Made by a program: the position numbers and the translations under genes. From positions 1-23,425 of the forward strand of contig JAWODU010000088.1 in NCBI GenBank assembly GCA_046483125.1: 23,425 nucleotides of DNA, written 5' to 3'. The notes beneath the pieces were generated by a model that had not been told where the DNA came from, did no database searches, and saw nothing but the letters and a program-made list of their open reading frames with translations. Positions 6,968-14,491 of the stretch are shown piece by piece. Position 1 is the first letter of the stretch. Each line of letters begins with the position of its first letter. This stretch comes from JAWODU01 sp046483125. Its GTDB lineage: Bacteria > Verrucomicrobiota > Kiritimatiellia > UBA8416 > JAWODU01.

Positions 6968-7199
6968 CGCACCTTTCTGTCTAATTCGCTCTCTTGCAGG
7001 GGGTTGGTCGCATCCTGGCTCTTTCCCCCGTTTCAATACACTTAAACGCCTTCTTAACCGCCAGCCTTTCCGCCGCTGCGGACGCACACCCTTAACCGAC
7101 CTGCTTGCTCGTCACGTACCAGCCGTTGCAAGAGAGTCGTTTAAGCGTATACAACAAAGGGTAGCGGTTAAGTGTCCCAACTCGTCCTTCATCCGTTTT
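6952..7199 (-). repeat. R2: 248-bp leader/boundary repeat, inverted copy of R1
   Basis: Read on the minus strand, this matches R1 from its AAAACGG outer end to the palindrome. It lacks the intron and so acts as the empty-site reference. Beyond 7199 the sequence continues into 7200-7342, which has no R1 counterpart in the window because R1 is cut by the intron there. The stretch 6925-7342 holds R2, this flank and no convincing gene. A 67-codon minus-strand frame (7295-7092) crosses the R2 edge, but no protein family is recognised. Confidence 0.9.
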
Positions 7200-7342
7200 C
7201 ATGTAACTTTTGATACTACCTGTCTTTTCCGGCGTTATACACCATTTTGAACCCTCGACGGCTGCAAGGCTAGGCTTGGTAGCCGCGCAGGTCAAGTTTA
7301 AAGATTGCTTAGTGGGCGTCTTTTCAGTTTAGTTAACCCGCA

Positions 7343-8203
7343 ATGTCGAGTTCCGACTTTCAGAGGGAGATTCTGGCAAGCGGCGCGTACCGCACGCCGG
7401 CGGACATGAAGCGGCGATTACCGGACCGTGTTCTGGGAGGCACGGATATCTGGTATTATTTAAACGTGATTGACTGTTTTGTCCGCGGATACTTCTGCGC
7501 CCTGCGCGGGCGCATGAACCGCCGCACGTGGGCGCAATACTCCCGCAGGATGATAGAAACAGCCGAAAAATGCGGAGGCAGAATCGATGTGTCCGGCGCT
7601 CGCCATCTGGCGGAAGCGCCCTCGCCGCCGGTAATTGCGGCAAATCACATGAGCATGCTGGAAACGGTGATCCTTCCGGCCTGTGTACTTCCGTTCCGGG
7701 AGATGGCCGTAATTGTCAAGGAAACTCTCCTGAACTACCCGTTTCTGGGTCCGATTCTCAAACAACTGGAGCATATAGCAGTGTCCAGAAAATCGGCAGT
7801 GAAAGACCTGAGAACGGTCTTAACAAAAGGTCCGCAAGCCTTGAGGAGCGGCTGCAGCGTACTCGTTTTTCCCCAGGCTACACGTTCCGTGGAATTCGAT
7901 CCCTCCCGGTTCAACACGCTGGCGGTAAAGCTGGCAGGACGCGCGAACGCGCCGATTATCCCAGCCGCCTTGAAAACGGATTTCCTTGGTATGGGCCGCA
8001 TAATACGGGATTTCGGACCCGTACACCGGAAAAAGACGATACACGTCAAGTTCGGCGCTTCCATTCCACCATCGACTCCGGCTCCCGAAGCTCAATCGGC
8101 TATTGTTGAATTCATAACCCGCAACCTCAAATCATGGGGAGGCGCGGTACGCGAAAGGACGGTTAAAAATGATTCCGGATCTTCAATCCAGCCTGCTGTG
8201 TGA
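7343..8203 (+). CDS. PlsC-like 1-acylglycerol-3-phosphate acyltransferase family protein
   Basis: This 286-residue protein has the layout of the PlsC/LPLAT acyltransferases, which move acyl chains onto lysophosphatidate or related lysolipids at the inner membrane. Motif I is NHMSMLE (101-107), an HX4E variant of the usual HX4D. The FPEGTRS motif appears as FPQATRS (176-182), with Gln and Ala replacing Glu and Gly. The motif near PIIPAAL (204-210) also fits. A hydrophobic stretch (36-53) may anchor the protein. No clear ribosome-binding site precedes the ATG at 7343; an ATG at 7406 is possible. Upstream is the R2 element on the opposite strand. Downstream it overlaps the next gene by 35 nt, suggesting one transcript. 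The exact substrate is unknown. Confidence 0.85.
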   Translation: MSSSDFQREILASGAYRTPADMKRRLPDRVLGGTDIWYYLNVIDCFVRGYFCALRGRMNRRTWAQYSRRMIETAEKCGGRIDVSGARHLAEAPSPPVIAANHMSMLETVILPACVLPFREMAVIVKETLLNYPFLGPILKQLEHIAVSRKSAVKDLRTVLTKGPQALRSGCSVLVFPQATRSVEFDPSRFNTLAVKLAGRANAPIIPAALKTDFLGMGRIIRDFGPVHRKKTIHVKFGASIPPSTPAPEAQSAIVEFITRNLKSWGGAVRERTVKNDSGSSIQPAV

Positions 8204-8564
8204 CGATGTGCGGCAGGAGAAAAACGGCAAATTCATCCTGATAGGTCTGTTCGACGCCATAGGCGTCAGGTCGTTTCCCGCCGTGTTTTCCAGAATCTGC
8301 ATGGTAAACCGCTGGTGCTGCGGCGAGGGAACCTTTAAACAGCACACCAGAATATTGAAGCCCGATTCTTCTTCCCTTCTCGTAAAAGGCGGTGATGTAC
8401 CCTTGAGGCTTCAGGACGCCGAGGCCACGGCCACTACCGTCGAATTTTTTCTCAACGTCAGTTTCGAAACTCAGGGCACTTACTGGGTGGAAATACTGCT
8501 TAACGGCGATTTGAAAATCAGGTACCCTATGAAGGCAAACATCGTGCAGAAGAAGAACAATTGA
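8169..8564 (+). CDS. Small DUF6941-like protein
   Basis: This 131-residue soluble protein starts with MIPDLQSSLLCDDVRQE and GKFILIGLFDAIG, a pattern I associate with the DUF6941 family (function unknown). That assignment is from memory and should be treated as tentative. No signal peptide or membrane segment is seen. Alternating hydrophobic residues in the second half suggest a beta-rich domain. An AAGGA lies upstream of the ATG. It overlaps the plsC-like gene by 35 nt and the alr start by four bases, so it is firmly inside this operon. A role in envelope or peptidoglycan precursor supply is possible only by association. Confidence 0.7.
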   Translation: MIPDLQSSLLCDDVRQEKNGKFILIGLFDAIGVRSFPAVFSRICMVNRWCCGEGTFKQHTRILKPDSSSLLVKGGDVPLRLQDAEATATTVEFFLNVSFETQGTYWVEILLNGDLKIRYPMKANIVQKKNN

Positions 8565-9715
8565 AAGCCTCTATACGCAACACATGGGTTGAACTGGATT
8601 TTAACATACTCGAGTCCAATCTCCGGGCCATTAAAAGCGCCCTCACCCCCGGCACGGAGATAATGCTTGTCGTCAAGTCCGAAGCCTACGGACATGGCCT
8701 CGCCGATGTCACGCGCTGTGCCCTTTCCGAGGGCGTCAGCTGGTTTGTTACGGCCCACCTATTTGAGGCCGAAGCGGTCCGAGCCGTCGCGCCGGACTCG
8801 CGCATACTGGTGATGGGTGTTATGGACCCCGGCGAAGTAGAAAAGTGTCTTGACCAGCGCGTCACGCCGGTGATTGTGTCCGAAGCCCACGCCATGGCAC
8901 TGGCGGGAGCGGCCGCCGCAGGCGGGAAAACGCTCAACTGCCACGCCAAGGTCGACACCGGAATGGGCCGGCTTGGTTTTCCCTGGAATCAGGCGGTTTC
9001 ATCTCTCCGGAAACTGGCCGCCGAAAATAATCTTCACATGGAAGGGCTGTGTACTCATTTTGCTTCGTCGGACTCGCCGGACCGTGAATTCGCGGATACT
9101 CAGGCCGAAAGGTTCCGGAAAGTCTGCACGGAATGTGCGGAGTCCGGATTGTCGTTTTCCATTAAACACATCTCCAACAGCGGCGGAATAGTGCGCGAAG
9201 CCGGATGGGACATGGATGGAGTACGGCCCGGCATTCTCGCCTACGGATACGCGCCCGCCGGGCACGTGTCCGTAGGAAACGCCTCGCGGAAAATCAGTAC
9301 CCGTCCTCTCTTGCAATGGAAATCCCGTATAGTCCAGTCAAGAGATCTTCCCGAAGGTTTTCCCGTCAGCTACGGCAGTACTTACATGACTCCCCGCCCC
9401 AGCCGCATCGCCGTGGTCGACGCGGGTTACGCCGACGGATATCCCCGCGCCCTGAGCAACAAAGCGTACGTTCTGGCCGGCGGGCGCAGGTGCCCGGTAG
9501 TCGGCAGAGTTACCATGAATCTTTTCATGATAGACACGGGTATGGACCACAATGTCCGGCAAGGCGATGAAGTTGTACTGATGGGCGCTTCGGGAAACGA
9601 GGAAGTGTGGGCCGACGAAATAGCCGACTGGTGCGACACAATCCCGTACGAAATACTGACCGGCATACGCGCGCCGAGAATAACCGTCGCCGGGGCGGAG
9701 AAACTCCCGGATTGA
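8561..9715 (+). CDS. alr: Alanine racemase
   Basis: This 384-residue protein is a PLP-dependent racemase that interconverts L- and D-alanine for peptidoglycan. The PLP-binding lysine is Lys39 in VVKSEAYGHG. The other catalytic residue is Tyr290 in GYADGYPR. HAKVDTGMGRLGF (128-140) and HISNSGG (203-209) are family motifs, and the C-terminal beta domain carries GRVTMNLFMID and GDEVVLMG. Length is normal (360-390). The start is a TTG that overlaps the previous stop (TTGA), indicating translational coupling. A later ATG would remove the N-terminal strand. The rdgB gene follows after seven bases. A VVKSEAYGHG signature instead of VVKANAYGHG is a mild variant. Confidence 0.95.
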   Translation: MKASIRNTWVELDFNILESNLRAIKSALTPGTEIMLVVKSEAYGHGLADVTRCALSEGVSWFVTAHLFEAEAVRAVAPDSRILVMGVMDPGEVEKCLDQRVTPVIVSEAHAMALAGAAAAGGKTLNCHAKVDTGMGRLGFPWNQAVSSLRKLAAENNLHMEGLCTHFASSDSPDREFADTQAERFRKVCTECAESGLSFSIKHISNSGGIVREAGWDMDGVRPGILAYGYAPAGHVSVGNASRKISTRPLLQWKSRIVQSRDLPEGFPVSYGSTYMTPRPSRIAVVDAGYADGYPRALSNKAYVLAGGRRCPVVGRVTMNLFMIDTGMDHNVRQGDEVVLMGASGNEEVWADEIADWCDTIPYEILTGIRAPRITVAGAEKLPD

Positions 9716-9722
9716 GCCCGGC

Positions 9723-10313
9723 ATGAAACTACTCACAGCGACAAGGAACGCTCACAAACTTCGGGAAATACGCTCGATTTTCTCCGGTGCGGGCGTTGAA
9801 CTGCTGGGAATGGACCATGTTCCGGATCTGCCGGAGGTCGACGAAGACAAAACCACTTTCAGGGGCAACGCGGCGAAAAAAGCAGTTACACTCGCCCGTG
9901 CTTCCGGGCTGACGGCTCTCGCCGACGATTCCGGCCTTGAGGTGGACGCCCTTTCCGGGGCGCCCGGAGTAAGGTCCGCAAGGTACGCCGGCGAACCGCC
10001 CGACTACGAGGCCAACAACCGGAAGCTTCTCCGTGAAACAGCCGGGGCGGAAAATCGCCGCGCGCGGTTCAAATGCGCGCTGGCGCTCGCTTCCCCCGAC
10101 GGCACATGCCGCGTTCTCGAGGGTAAATGCGAAGGGGTAATCACCGAAACGCCCCGCGGGGAAAACGGTTTCGGTTACGATCCGCTTTTCATACCTGAAG
10201 GATACAGCCGCACTTTCGCAGAGATGGAGCCGCAAGAAAAAAACTCTATTTCACACCGCGCGGCTGCCCTGAAGCTGGCCCGGGAAAAGTGGGCAGAACT
10301 GCTTGGAAAATAG
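9723..10313 (+). CDS. rdgB: RdgB/HAM1-family XTP/dITP pyrophosphatase
   Basis: This 196-residue cytosolic enzyme hydrolyses non-canonical purine nucleoside triphosphates (dITP, XTP) to monophosphates, keeping them out of DNA and RNA. Visible family motifs are LTATRNAHKLREI at the N-terminus, LADDSGLEVDAL with the catalytic/metal-binding acidic residues (about 63-74), GAPGVRSARYAG (76-87) and GFGYDPLF (about 143-150). FAEMEPQEKNSISHR follows near the C-terminus. Length matches the family (190-205). It is the last gene of the plus-strand cluster and is followed by a structured non-coding element. Confidence 0.95.
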   Translation: MKLLTATRNAHKLREIRSIFSGAGVELLGMDHVPDLPEVDEDKTTFRGNAAKKAVTLARASGLTALADDSGLEVDALSGAPGVRSARYAGEPPDYEANNRKLLRETAGAENRRARFKCALALASPDGTCRVLEGKCEGVITETPRGENGFGYDPLFIPEGYSRTFAEMEPQEKNSISHRAAALKLAREKWAELLGK

Positions 10314-10347
10314 TCCTTTTCCCGTCTTGCTTGCCCACGCGCCACAA

Positions 10348-10491
10348 GTATTTCATGTCTGTATGTCTTCGCGCGGGTTATTCAGCGTGTCTGCCGCGGG
10401 GACGCGGAAGCAGACACGATGAATTCCTCGCAGACGGCCGTCGGGCGACGGACGCCGAGAATGAGCGCGGAGACATACAGGCATGAAATAC
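10348..10491. repeat. Structured intergenic element with 27-bp inverted repeat
   Basis: The arms 10348-10374 and 10465-10491 are reverse complements at 25 of 27 positions, and both differences become G.U pairs in plus-strand RNA. Inside are two more hairpins. In the first, 10386-10393 pairs with 10411-10418 and 10394-10398 with 10403-10407, closing a GGGA (GNRA-type) tetraloop. In the second, 10438-10442 pairs with 10447-10451 with a GGGC loop. It lies between the convergent rdgB and lipoprotein genes. It is too long for a plain terminator, so a REP/MITE-like element or structured RNA is likelier. No U-tract is seen. Confidence 0.8.
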
Positions 10492-10506
10492 CCGATACAA
10501 TGCAGG

Positions 10507-11325
10507 TCACTTCCCGGCGGCTATTTCGGGAAGATCGAGTCCCTCTCCGCTGAAGATGATTTTCAGCGGAGTGGTCTGCAGTTTGCGGAAAGCGGAAGAG
10601 TCCTTGTCGAACTCGTAATTCCACACGGCTGTCCGTCCTATGTCCCGATGGGCGTTGGTGCGCAGTATTTTCCCCGGTGCATTAACCTTTATCCGCGCTT
10701 CAAAGCCCCTCAGCAACGGTGCCGCTTCCCCCGCCCCGTGTTTTCCGGCAGGATCCTCCCGCCCCTCCCCGGCTCTTACCGCCGCCTTCCGGAAGAAAAC
10801 GTAATCACCGCCCCCGTTCTTTGAAATAGAAAACCCGTACTCCCTGAACAGGTCGGTGCCCGCCGCCTTTTCCAGATCCTTGAACAGGAGTTTTATCTTT
10901 AACGTTCTTTCCCCGCGCTCGCTTTCCACGAAAACCTCTTCGGCGATAATTCCGTCTTCTTCGTACGGCCTGAGCATCTCTTCTATCTTTCCGGCGTCCG
11001 CGCCCGTCAACAGCCTTATCAGGCGTATTGCAGGAAGTTCGGTCTCTCCGGGCCCGTCCGAGACCCTGAGCATTTCCCGGCGGAGTTTCAGCATCCCGTC
11101 CAGAGCCGCTGTCGTGCGGTCGGGAAAAGTACAGTTGACCTCAAGCGAACCCGAGCCGTCGCCGCGAACGGTCAAACAATGTTCCATTTCCATACAGCTG
11201 CAGAAACAAAACGAGAGAAGCAGGACGGGTATCAGGAAGCGGTGTCGGGGAAAGTTCCCTGTTCTTTGTTCTTTGTTCTTTGTTGCGGAGGGAGCGGAGA
11301 GTGGCTGGTGCGTAAGGCAAGTCAT
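10507..11325 (-). CDS. Probable lipoprotein of LppM-like type
   Basis: This 272-residue protein has a hydrophobic segment (about 31-43) ending in a Cys-rich FCFCSC; Cys44 or a nearby Cys is the probable lipidation site. The mature part starts with a beta-rich domain whose LTVRGDGSGSLEV (51-63) recalls LppM/DUF3153-type lipoproteins; this match is loose. Its ATG overlaps the FtsB-like stop as ATGA, favouring the start at 11325. This puts an unusual polar stretch of about 25 residues before the signal segment. Within that stretch is a 7-bp tandem repeat (11261-11281) whose copy number sets the frame. A shorter start near the signal segment cannot be excluded, but no good ATG is present there. 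Function is unknown. Confidence 0.75.
   Translation of the reverse strand: MTCLTHQPLSAPSATKNKEQRTGNFPRHRFLIPVLLLSFCFCSCMEMEHCLTVRGDGSGSLEVNCTFPDRTTAALDGMLKLRREMLRVSDGPGETELPAIRLIRLLTGADAGKIEEMLRPYEEDGIIAEEVFVESERGERTLKIKLLFKDLEKAAGTDLFREYGFSISKNGGGDYVFFRKAAVRAGEGREDPAGKHGAGEAAPLLRGFEARIKVNAPGKILRTNAHRDIGRTAVWNYEFDKDSSAFRKLQTTPLKIIFSGEGLDLPEIAAGK
11261..11281 (-). repeat. Three tandem 7-bp units (AAAGAAC on the minus strand)
   Basis: GTTCTTT occurs three times in a row on the plus strand, inside the N-terminal coding region of the lipoprotein gene (residues about 15-22). A partial fourth unit follows at 11282. Because seven is not a multiple of three, gain or loss of one unit would shift the frame between the coupled ATG and the signal segment. 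Confidence 0.9.
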
Positions 11326-11657
11326 TGTTCAACCTCCGTGTTGCCGCCGAAGCCGTTTGAACGGGTCGTGGAAGTCTCGTTGGTGAACTTGAATATTATT
11401 TCTCCGTCTTTCACCATGCCCATCTCTCTGGCGGTATGCTCGACATAGCCGGGGTCGGATACGAATTTGCGTTCCTTGCCCCTTAACCGTTTTGTTTTCA
11501 GGGCCAGTTCCCGATTTTCAGCGCTCAACTTCGCCCTCTCCTGCTCCAAGGTATCGAGTCTTCGACAGGTCGGCAGGAAAATAAACGCCACGGCCACCAC
11601 GCATACTATTCCCAGAACACTCCAGGCTGTTCTGTAAACGGTTACCCAGTAATTCAT
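11322..11657 (-). CDS. ftsB: FtsB/DivIC-like cell-division protein
   Basis: This 111-residue bitopic protein belongs to the septum formation initiator (FtsB/DivIC) type. FtsB, FtsL and FtsQ form the trimer that activates septal peptidoglycan synthesis. It has one membrane segment (about 11-29), then a coiled coil (about 33-62) with heptad-like Leu/Glu spacing. A DPGYVEHTAREMGMV segment (about 68-82) and GEIIFKF follow, the usual FtsB C-terminal pattern. A Ser/Thr/Asn-rich tail follows. It lies 23 nt after enolase, and the eno-ftsB order is widely conserved. Its stop overlaps the lipoprotein start (ATGA). The family is divergent, so FtsB and DivIC cannot be separated here. Confidence 0.85.
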   Translation of the reverse strand: MNYWVTVYRTAWSVLGIVCVVAVAFIFLPTCRRLDTLEQERAKLSAENRELALKTKRLRGKERKFVSDPGYVEHTAREMGMVKDGEIIFKFTNETSTTRSNGFGGNTEVEQ

Positions 11658-11680
11658 AGGCTACAGGTGTCCGAAAAATC

Positions 11681-12952
11681 TCATTGCGTCCCGTATACGG
11701 CTTCCGGCCCGAGCATATCTTCAATTCGAAGAAGCTGGTTATACTTGCAGATACGATCCGTCCGCGAAAGGGAACCGGTTTTGATCTGGCCGGCGTTAAC
11801 GGCGACGGCCAGATCCGCAATCGTTGTATCCTCTGTTTCCCCGGAACGATGGCTGATAACCGAAGTATATCCCGCCCTGGATGCCATCCCGATGGCCTCA
11901 AGGGTCTCTGTAAGAGTGCCTATTTGATTGACCTTGATCAGGATGGAATTGGCGACACCTTTCTTTATGCCCCTGGCGAGGAACTTCGTGTTGGTAACAA
12001 AAAGGTCGTCGCCGACAAGCTGTATTTTGTCTCCCAGTTTATCGGTGATTGTTTTCCATCCCTGCCAGTCGTTTTCGGCCATACCGTCTTCTATACTCAC
12101 AATCGGATACTTCGCAGTCCAGTCCGCGTAAAAATCGACCATCTGAGCGGCTGTACGCGCGGATCTGTCGCTCTTTTTGAACACGTATTTTTTCCTGTTC
12201 GCGTCATAGAATTCACTTGCCGCGGGGTCCAGAGCCAGAAAGATGTCCTTTCCGGGTTTATAGCCCGCTTTACGAATAGCTTTCATCAATACTTCAAGGG
12301 CCTGATCATTGTTTTTCAGACGGGGCGCAAAGCCGCCTTCGTCTCCCACGGCAGTGTCCAGCTTCATTCCCTTCAATACCGACTTCAGGGCATGGAACAC
12401 TTCGGCTCCCGCGCGAAGAGCCTCGGAAAAGCAGGAAGCTCCCCTGGGAACAATCATAAATTCCTGCACGTCAACCGGCGCGTCGGAATGCGCCCCGCCG
12501 TTGAGAACGTTCATCATCGGTACCGGCAGAACCCTGGCATTAGCTCCGCCCACGTACCGGAAAAGAGGCAGGCCCGTGTGTTCGGCGGCGGCTTTCGCGG
12601 CGGCCAGCGAAACTGAAAGTATGGCGTTTGCGCCGAGTTTTTTCTTGTTGGGTGTTCCATCCAGTTCAATAAGCATCCTGTCGAGGCCGGCCTGGTCGAG
12701 CGCGTCACAGCCTATAATTTCAGAACGGATTGTTTCATTCACGTTCTTTACGGCTTTACGGACACTCTTGCCCTGATAACGGCTTTTCACTCCATCACGC
12801 AGTTCAACCGCCTCGTTTTCACCGGTGGAAGCGCCGGAAGGCACAGCCGCTCTGCCGACAGTGCCGTCAGCAAGGTGGACCTCGGCTTCAACCGTGGGGT
12901 TGCCGCGTGAATCCAGTATTTCTCTTGCGTAAACGTCTACTATGGTTGACAT
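11681..12952 (-). CDS. eno: Enolase (phosphopyruvate hydratase)
   Basis: This 423-residue glycolytic enzyme converts 2-phosphoglycerate to phosphoenolpyruvate and is often also a component of RNA degradosomes. Motifs seen from the N-terminus are EILDSRGNPTVE, PSGASTGENEAVELRD, GDEGGFAP, LALDPAASEFYD, SIEDGMAENDW, ILIKVNQIGT with the catalytic Lys, and SHRSGETEDTTIADLAV. The frame extends 11 codons upstream, but the ATG at 12952 gives the canonical N-terminus (STIVDVYAREILDSRG) and has AAAGGA before it. It heads a minus-strand operon with ftsB and a lipoprotein gene, and is divergent from nusA across 274 nt. Length is typical (420-435). Confidence 0.97.
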   Translation of the reverse strand: MSTIVDVYAREILDSRGNPTVEAEVHLADGTVGRAAVPSGASTGENEAVELRDGVKSRYQGKSVRKAVKNVNETIRSEIIGCDALDQAGLDRMLIELDGTPNKKKLGANAILSVSLAAAKAAAEHTGLPLFRYVGGANARVLPVPMMNVLNGGAHSDAPVDVQEFMIVPRGASCFSEALRAGAEVFHALKSVLKGMKLDTAVGDEGGFAPRLKNNDQALEVLMKAIRKAGYKPGKDIFLALDPAASEFYDANRKKYVFKKSDRSARTAAQMVDFYADWTAKYPIVSIEDGMAENDWQGWKTITDKLGDKIQLVGDDLFVTNTKFLARGIKKGVANSILIKVNQIGTLTETLEAIGMASRAGYTSVISHRSGETEDTTIADLAVAVNAGQIKTGSLSRTDRICKYNQLLRIEDMLGPEAVYGTQ

Positions 12953-13100
12953 GTTTTTTCCTTTCTGATTTTTCAGGCAAGCCATTTACCCCACGGAGAA
13001 TCGCCCACTTTACTTTGATATTCAACCCTTAAATCGGCATACGGCGCCCGTTTTTACGCAATTTTCGCCGGCTTTGCAGCGAAATCGTCCAATTGGGGCC

Positions 13101-13130
13101 TTGACGAAGAGGGGGCAAAGGAAATACATT
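13101..13130 (+). promoter_or_regulatory. Candidate sigma-70-type promoter for the nusA operon
   Basis: TTGACG (13101-13106) and TACATT (13125-13130) are separated by 18 bases, a fair match to -35 and -10 boxes. It lies about 95 nt upstream of the nusA start and just before the leader terminator. No better pair was seen in the 12953-13226 divergent gap. No clear eno promoter was found on the other strand. Confidence 0.5.
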
Positions 13131-13159
13131 GCAGCCTGCCCGGTACAAGTTAACTCAGC

Positions 13160-13188
13160 AAGAGTGGGCTCAGCCCGCTCTTTTATTT
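13160..13188 (+). terminator. Intrinsic terminator/attenuator in the nusA leader
   Basis: A 10-bp stem (13160-13169 with 13173-13182, one G.U) with a 3-nt loop is followed by TTTTATTT. No plus-strand gene lies upstream, so in the nusA leader it would act as an attenuator about 38 nt before the nusA ATG. On the minus strand there is no U-tract, so it does not terminate in that direction. Confidence 0.75.
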
Positions 13189-13226
13189 GGTACGGAAACA
13201 ATATGGCCGGTGTGAGGTAGTGAAAA

Positions 13227-14483
13227 ATGAACACCGAATTACAGAGCATTCTTGCTTATATCGAGCGCGAGCGCGGTATCGACCGCGAGGTGCTCATTCA
13301 GGCCGTTGAGTACGCTCTCCAGTCGGCTTCCCGTAAAGTAGCCGGTCTTTCGGAGGACGCCAGGATCGTGGTGGATCGCGAGACGCTTGAGATCAGGGCT
13401 TTTGCCAGTCTGACCGTTGTTGAAAAATCCCGGCCCGCCCGCAGCGAAATTTCCCTTTCAAAGGCAAGACAGGTCAAGCCGGACGCCGGCCCCGGTGATG
13501 TTGTCGAAGCCGAAGTAACGCCGCGCAACTTCGGCCGAATTGCCGCTCAGACAGCGAAGCAGGCCATACTCCAGAAAATCAAGCAGGCCGAAAAAGATAT
13601 AGTCTTCGAAGAATACAAGGACAGGGGCGGTGAATTGGTCAGCGGCGCCGTGCGGCAGTTTGTACGCAATGATATTATAGTGGACCTCGGCAGGGCGGAA
13701 GCAGTTATCCCGTCGAGGGAACGTGTTCCCACGGAGGAATACCAGATAGGGGACAGGATCAGGGCACTTATACTCAGAGTGGAACCCGGCCTTTCGGGCC
13801 CGGGCATAATACTGTCCCGGAGCAGCGCCGACTTCGTTCGCGTCCTTTTTAAGCTTGAAGTGGCCGAAATATCGGACAAAGTCGTTGAGATAAAGGGAAT
13901 AGCCAGGGAACCCGGTTACAGGACAAAAATCGCCGTCATTTCGCATGACGAAAAAGTTGACCCGGTCGGAGCATGCGTCGGCATGCGAGGCATACGCGTG
14001 AAAAACATAGTCCGGGAACTCTCCGGTGAAAAAATCGATATTGTGCGCTGGAGTGATGATATTAAAACCTGTGCGGCCAATGCACTTTCACCGGCAAAGC
14101 TGGCAAAAGTCACCGTTGACGAAGAAAATAAGGTGATCCACATAATCGCCGACCAGGAGCAACTGTCCCTGGCTATCGGCAAACGCGGGCAGAACGTGAG
14201 GCTGACGTCCAAACTGCTGGACTGGAAAATAGAGGTCGAGCGTGAGGAATCGGGGATAAGCTTCGAAGAAAAGGTCGCTCGGGCCGTGGGTGATCTGGCA
14301 GACGTGGACGGCATAAGCCGCGAAAACGCGGAAGCCCTGGTTAAAGCCGGTTTTCTTACAATCGAAGGAATCCTGGCCGCTGAACCTGAAGTTCTCGAAG
14401 AAATGGCGGGACTCGACAGCGAGACGGCTTCAGCCGTACATGAAGCGGCCGCGGCGACCCAGACTGAAAAAGAAGGCGCTTGA
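13227..14483 (+). CDS. nusA: Transcription termination/antitermination factor NusA
   Basis: This 418-residue protein binds RNA polymerase and nascent RNA and controls pausing, termination and antitermination. The N-terminal domain (1-125) contacts RNA polymerase. An S1 domain (about 134-198, GELVSGAVRQF) and two KH domains follow, with PVGACVGMRG (246-255) and LAIGKRGQN (315-323). The C-terminus (about 350-405) has a helix-hairpin-helix-like stretch (VDGISRENAEALVKAGFLTI). GAGG lies 9-10 nt before the ATG. It heads the infB operon. The usual upstream partner rimP is not present, and the leader carries a terminator hairpin, which would suit autoregulation. Confidence 0.97.
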   Translation: MNTELQSILAYIERERGIDREVLIQAVEYALQSASRKVAGLSEDARIVVDRETLEIRAFASLTVVEKSRPARSEISLSKARQVKPDAGPGDVVEAEVTPRNFGRIAAQTAKQAILQKIKQAEKDIVFEEYKDRGGELVSGAVRQFVRNDIIVDLGRAEAVIPSRERVPTEEYQIGDRIRALILRVEPGLSGPGIILSRSSADFVRVLFKLEVAEISDKVVEIKGIAREPGYRTKIAVISHDEKVDPVGACVGMRGIRVKNIVRELSGEKIDIVRWSDDIKTCAANALSPAKLAKVTVDEENKVIHIIADQEQLSLAIGKRGQNVRLTSKLLDWKIEVEREESGISFEEKVARAVGDLADVDGISRENAEALVKAGFLTIEGILAAEPEVLEEMAGLDSETASAVHEAAAATQTEKEGA

Positions 14484-14491
14484 GAAGTCCA

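Noticed and set aside
7092..7295. 67-codon minus-strand frame over the R2 outer edge
   Set aside because: Its last 35 codons lie in R and are shared with R1, but no recognisable protein emerges, and R differs between copies at a replacement site; noted only as possible remnant coding.
12953..12985. Upstream start for enolase at 12985
   Set aside because: It adds 11 non-conserved residues; the ATG at 12952 has a ribosome-binding site and the canonical N-terminus.
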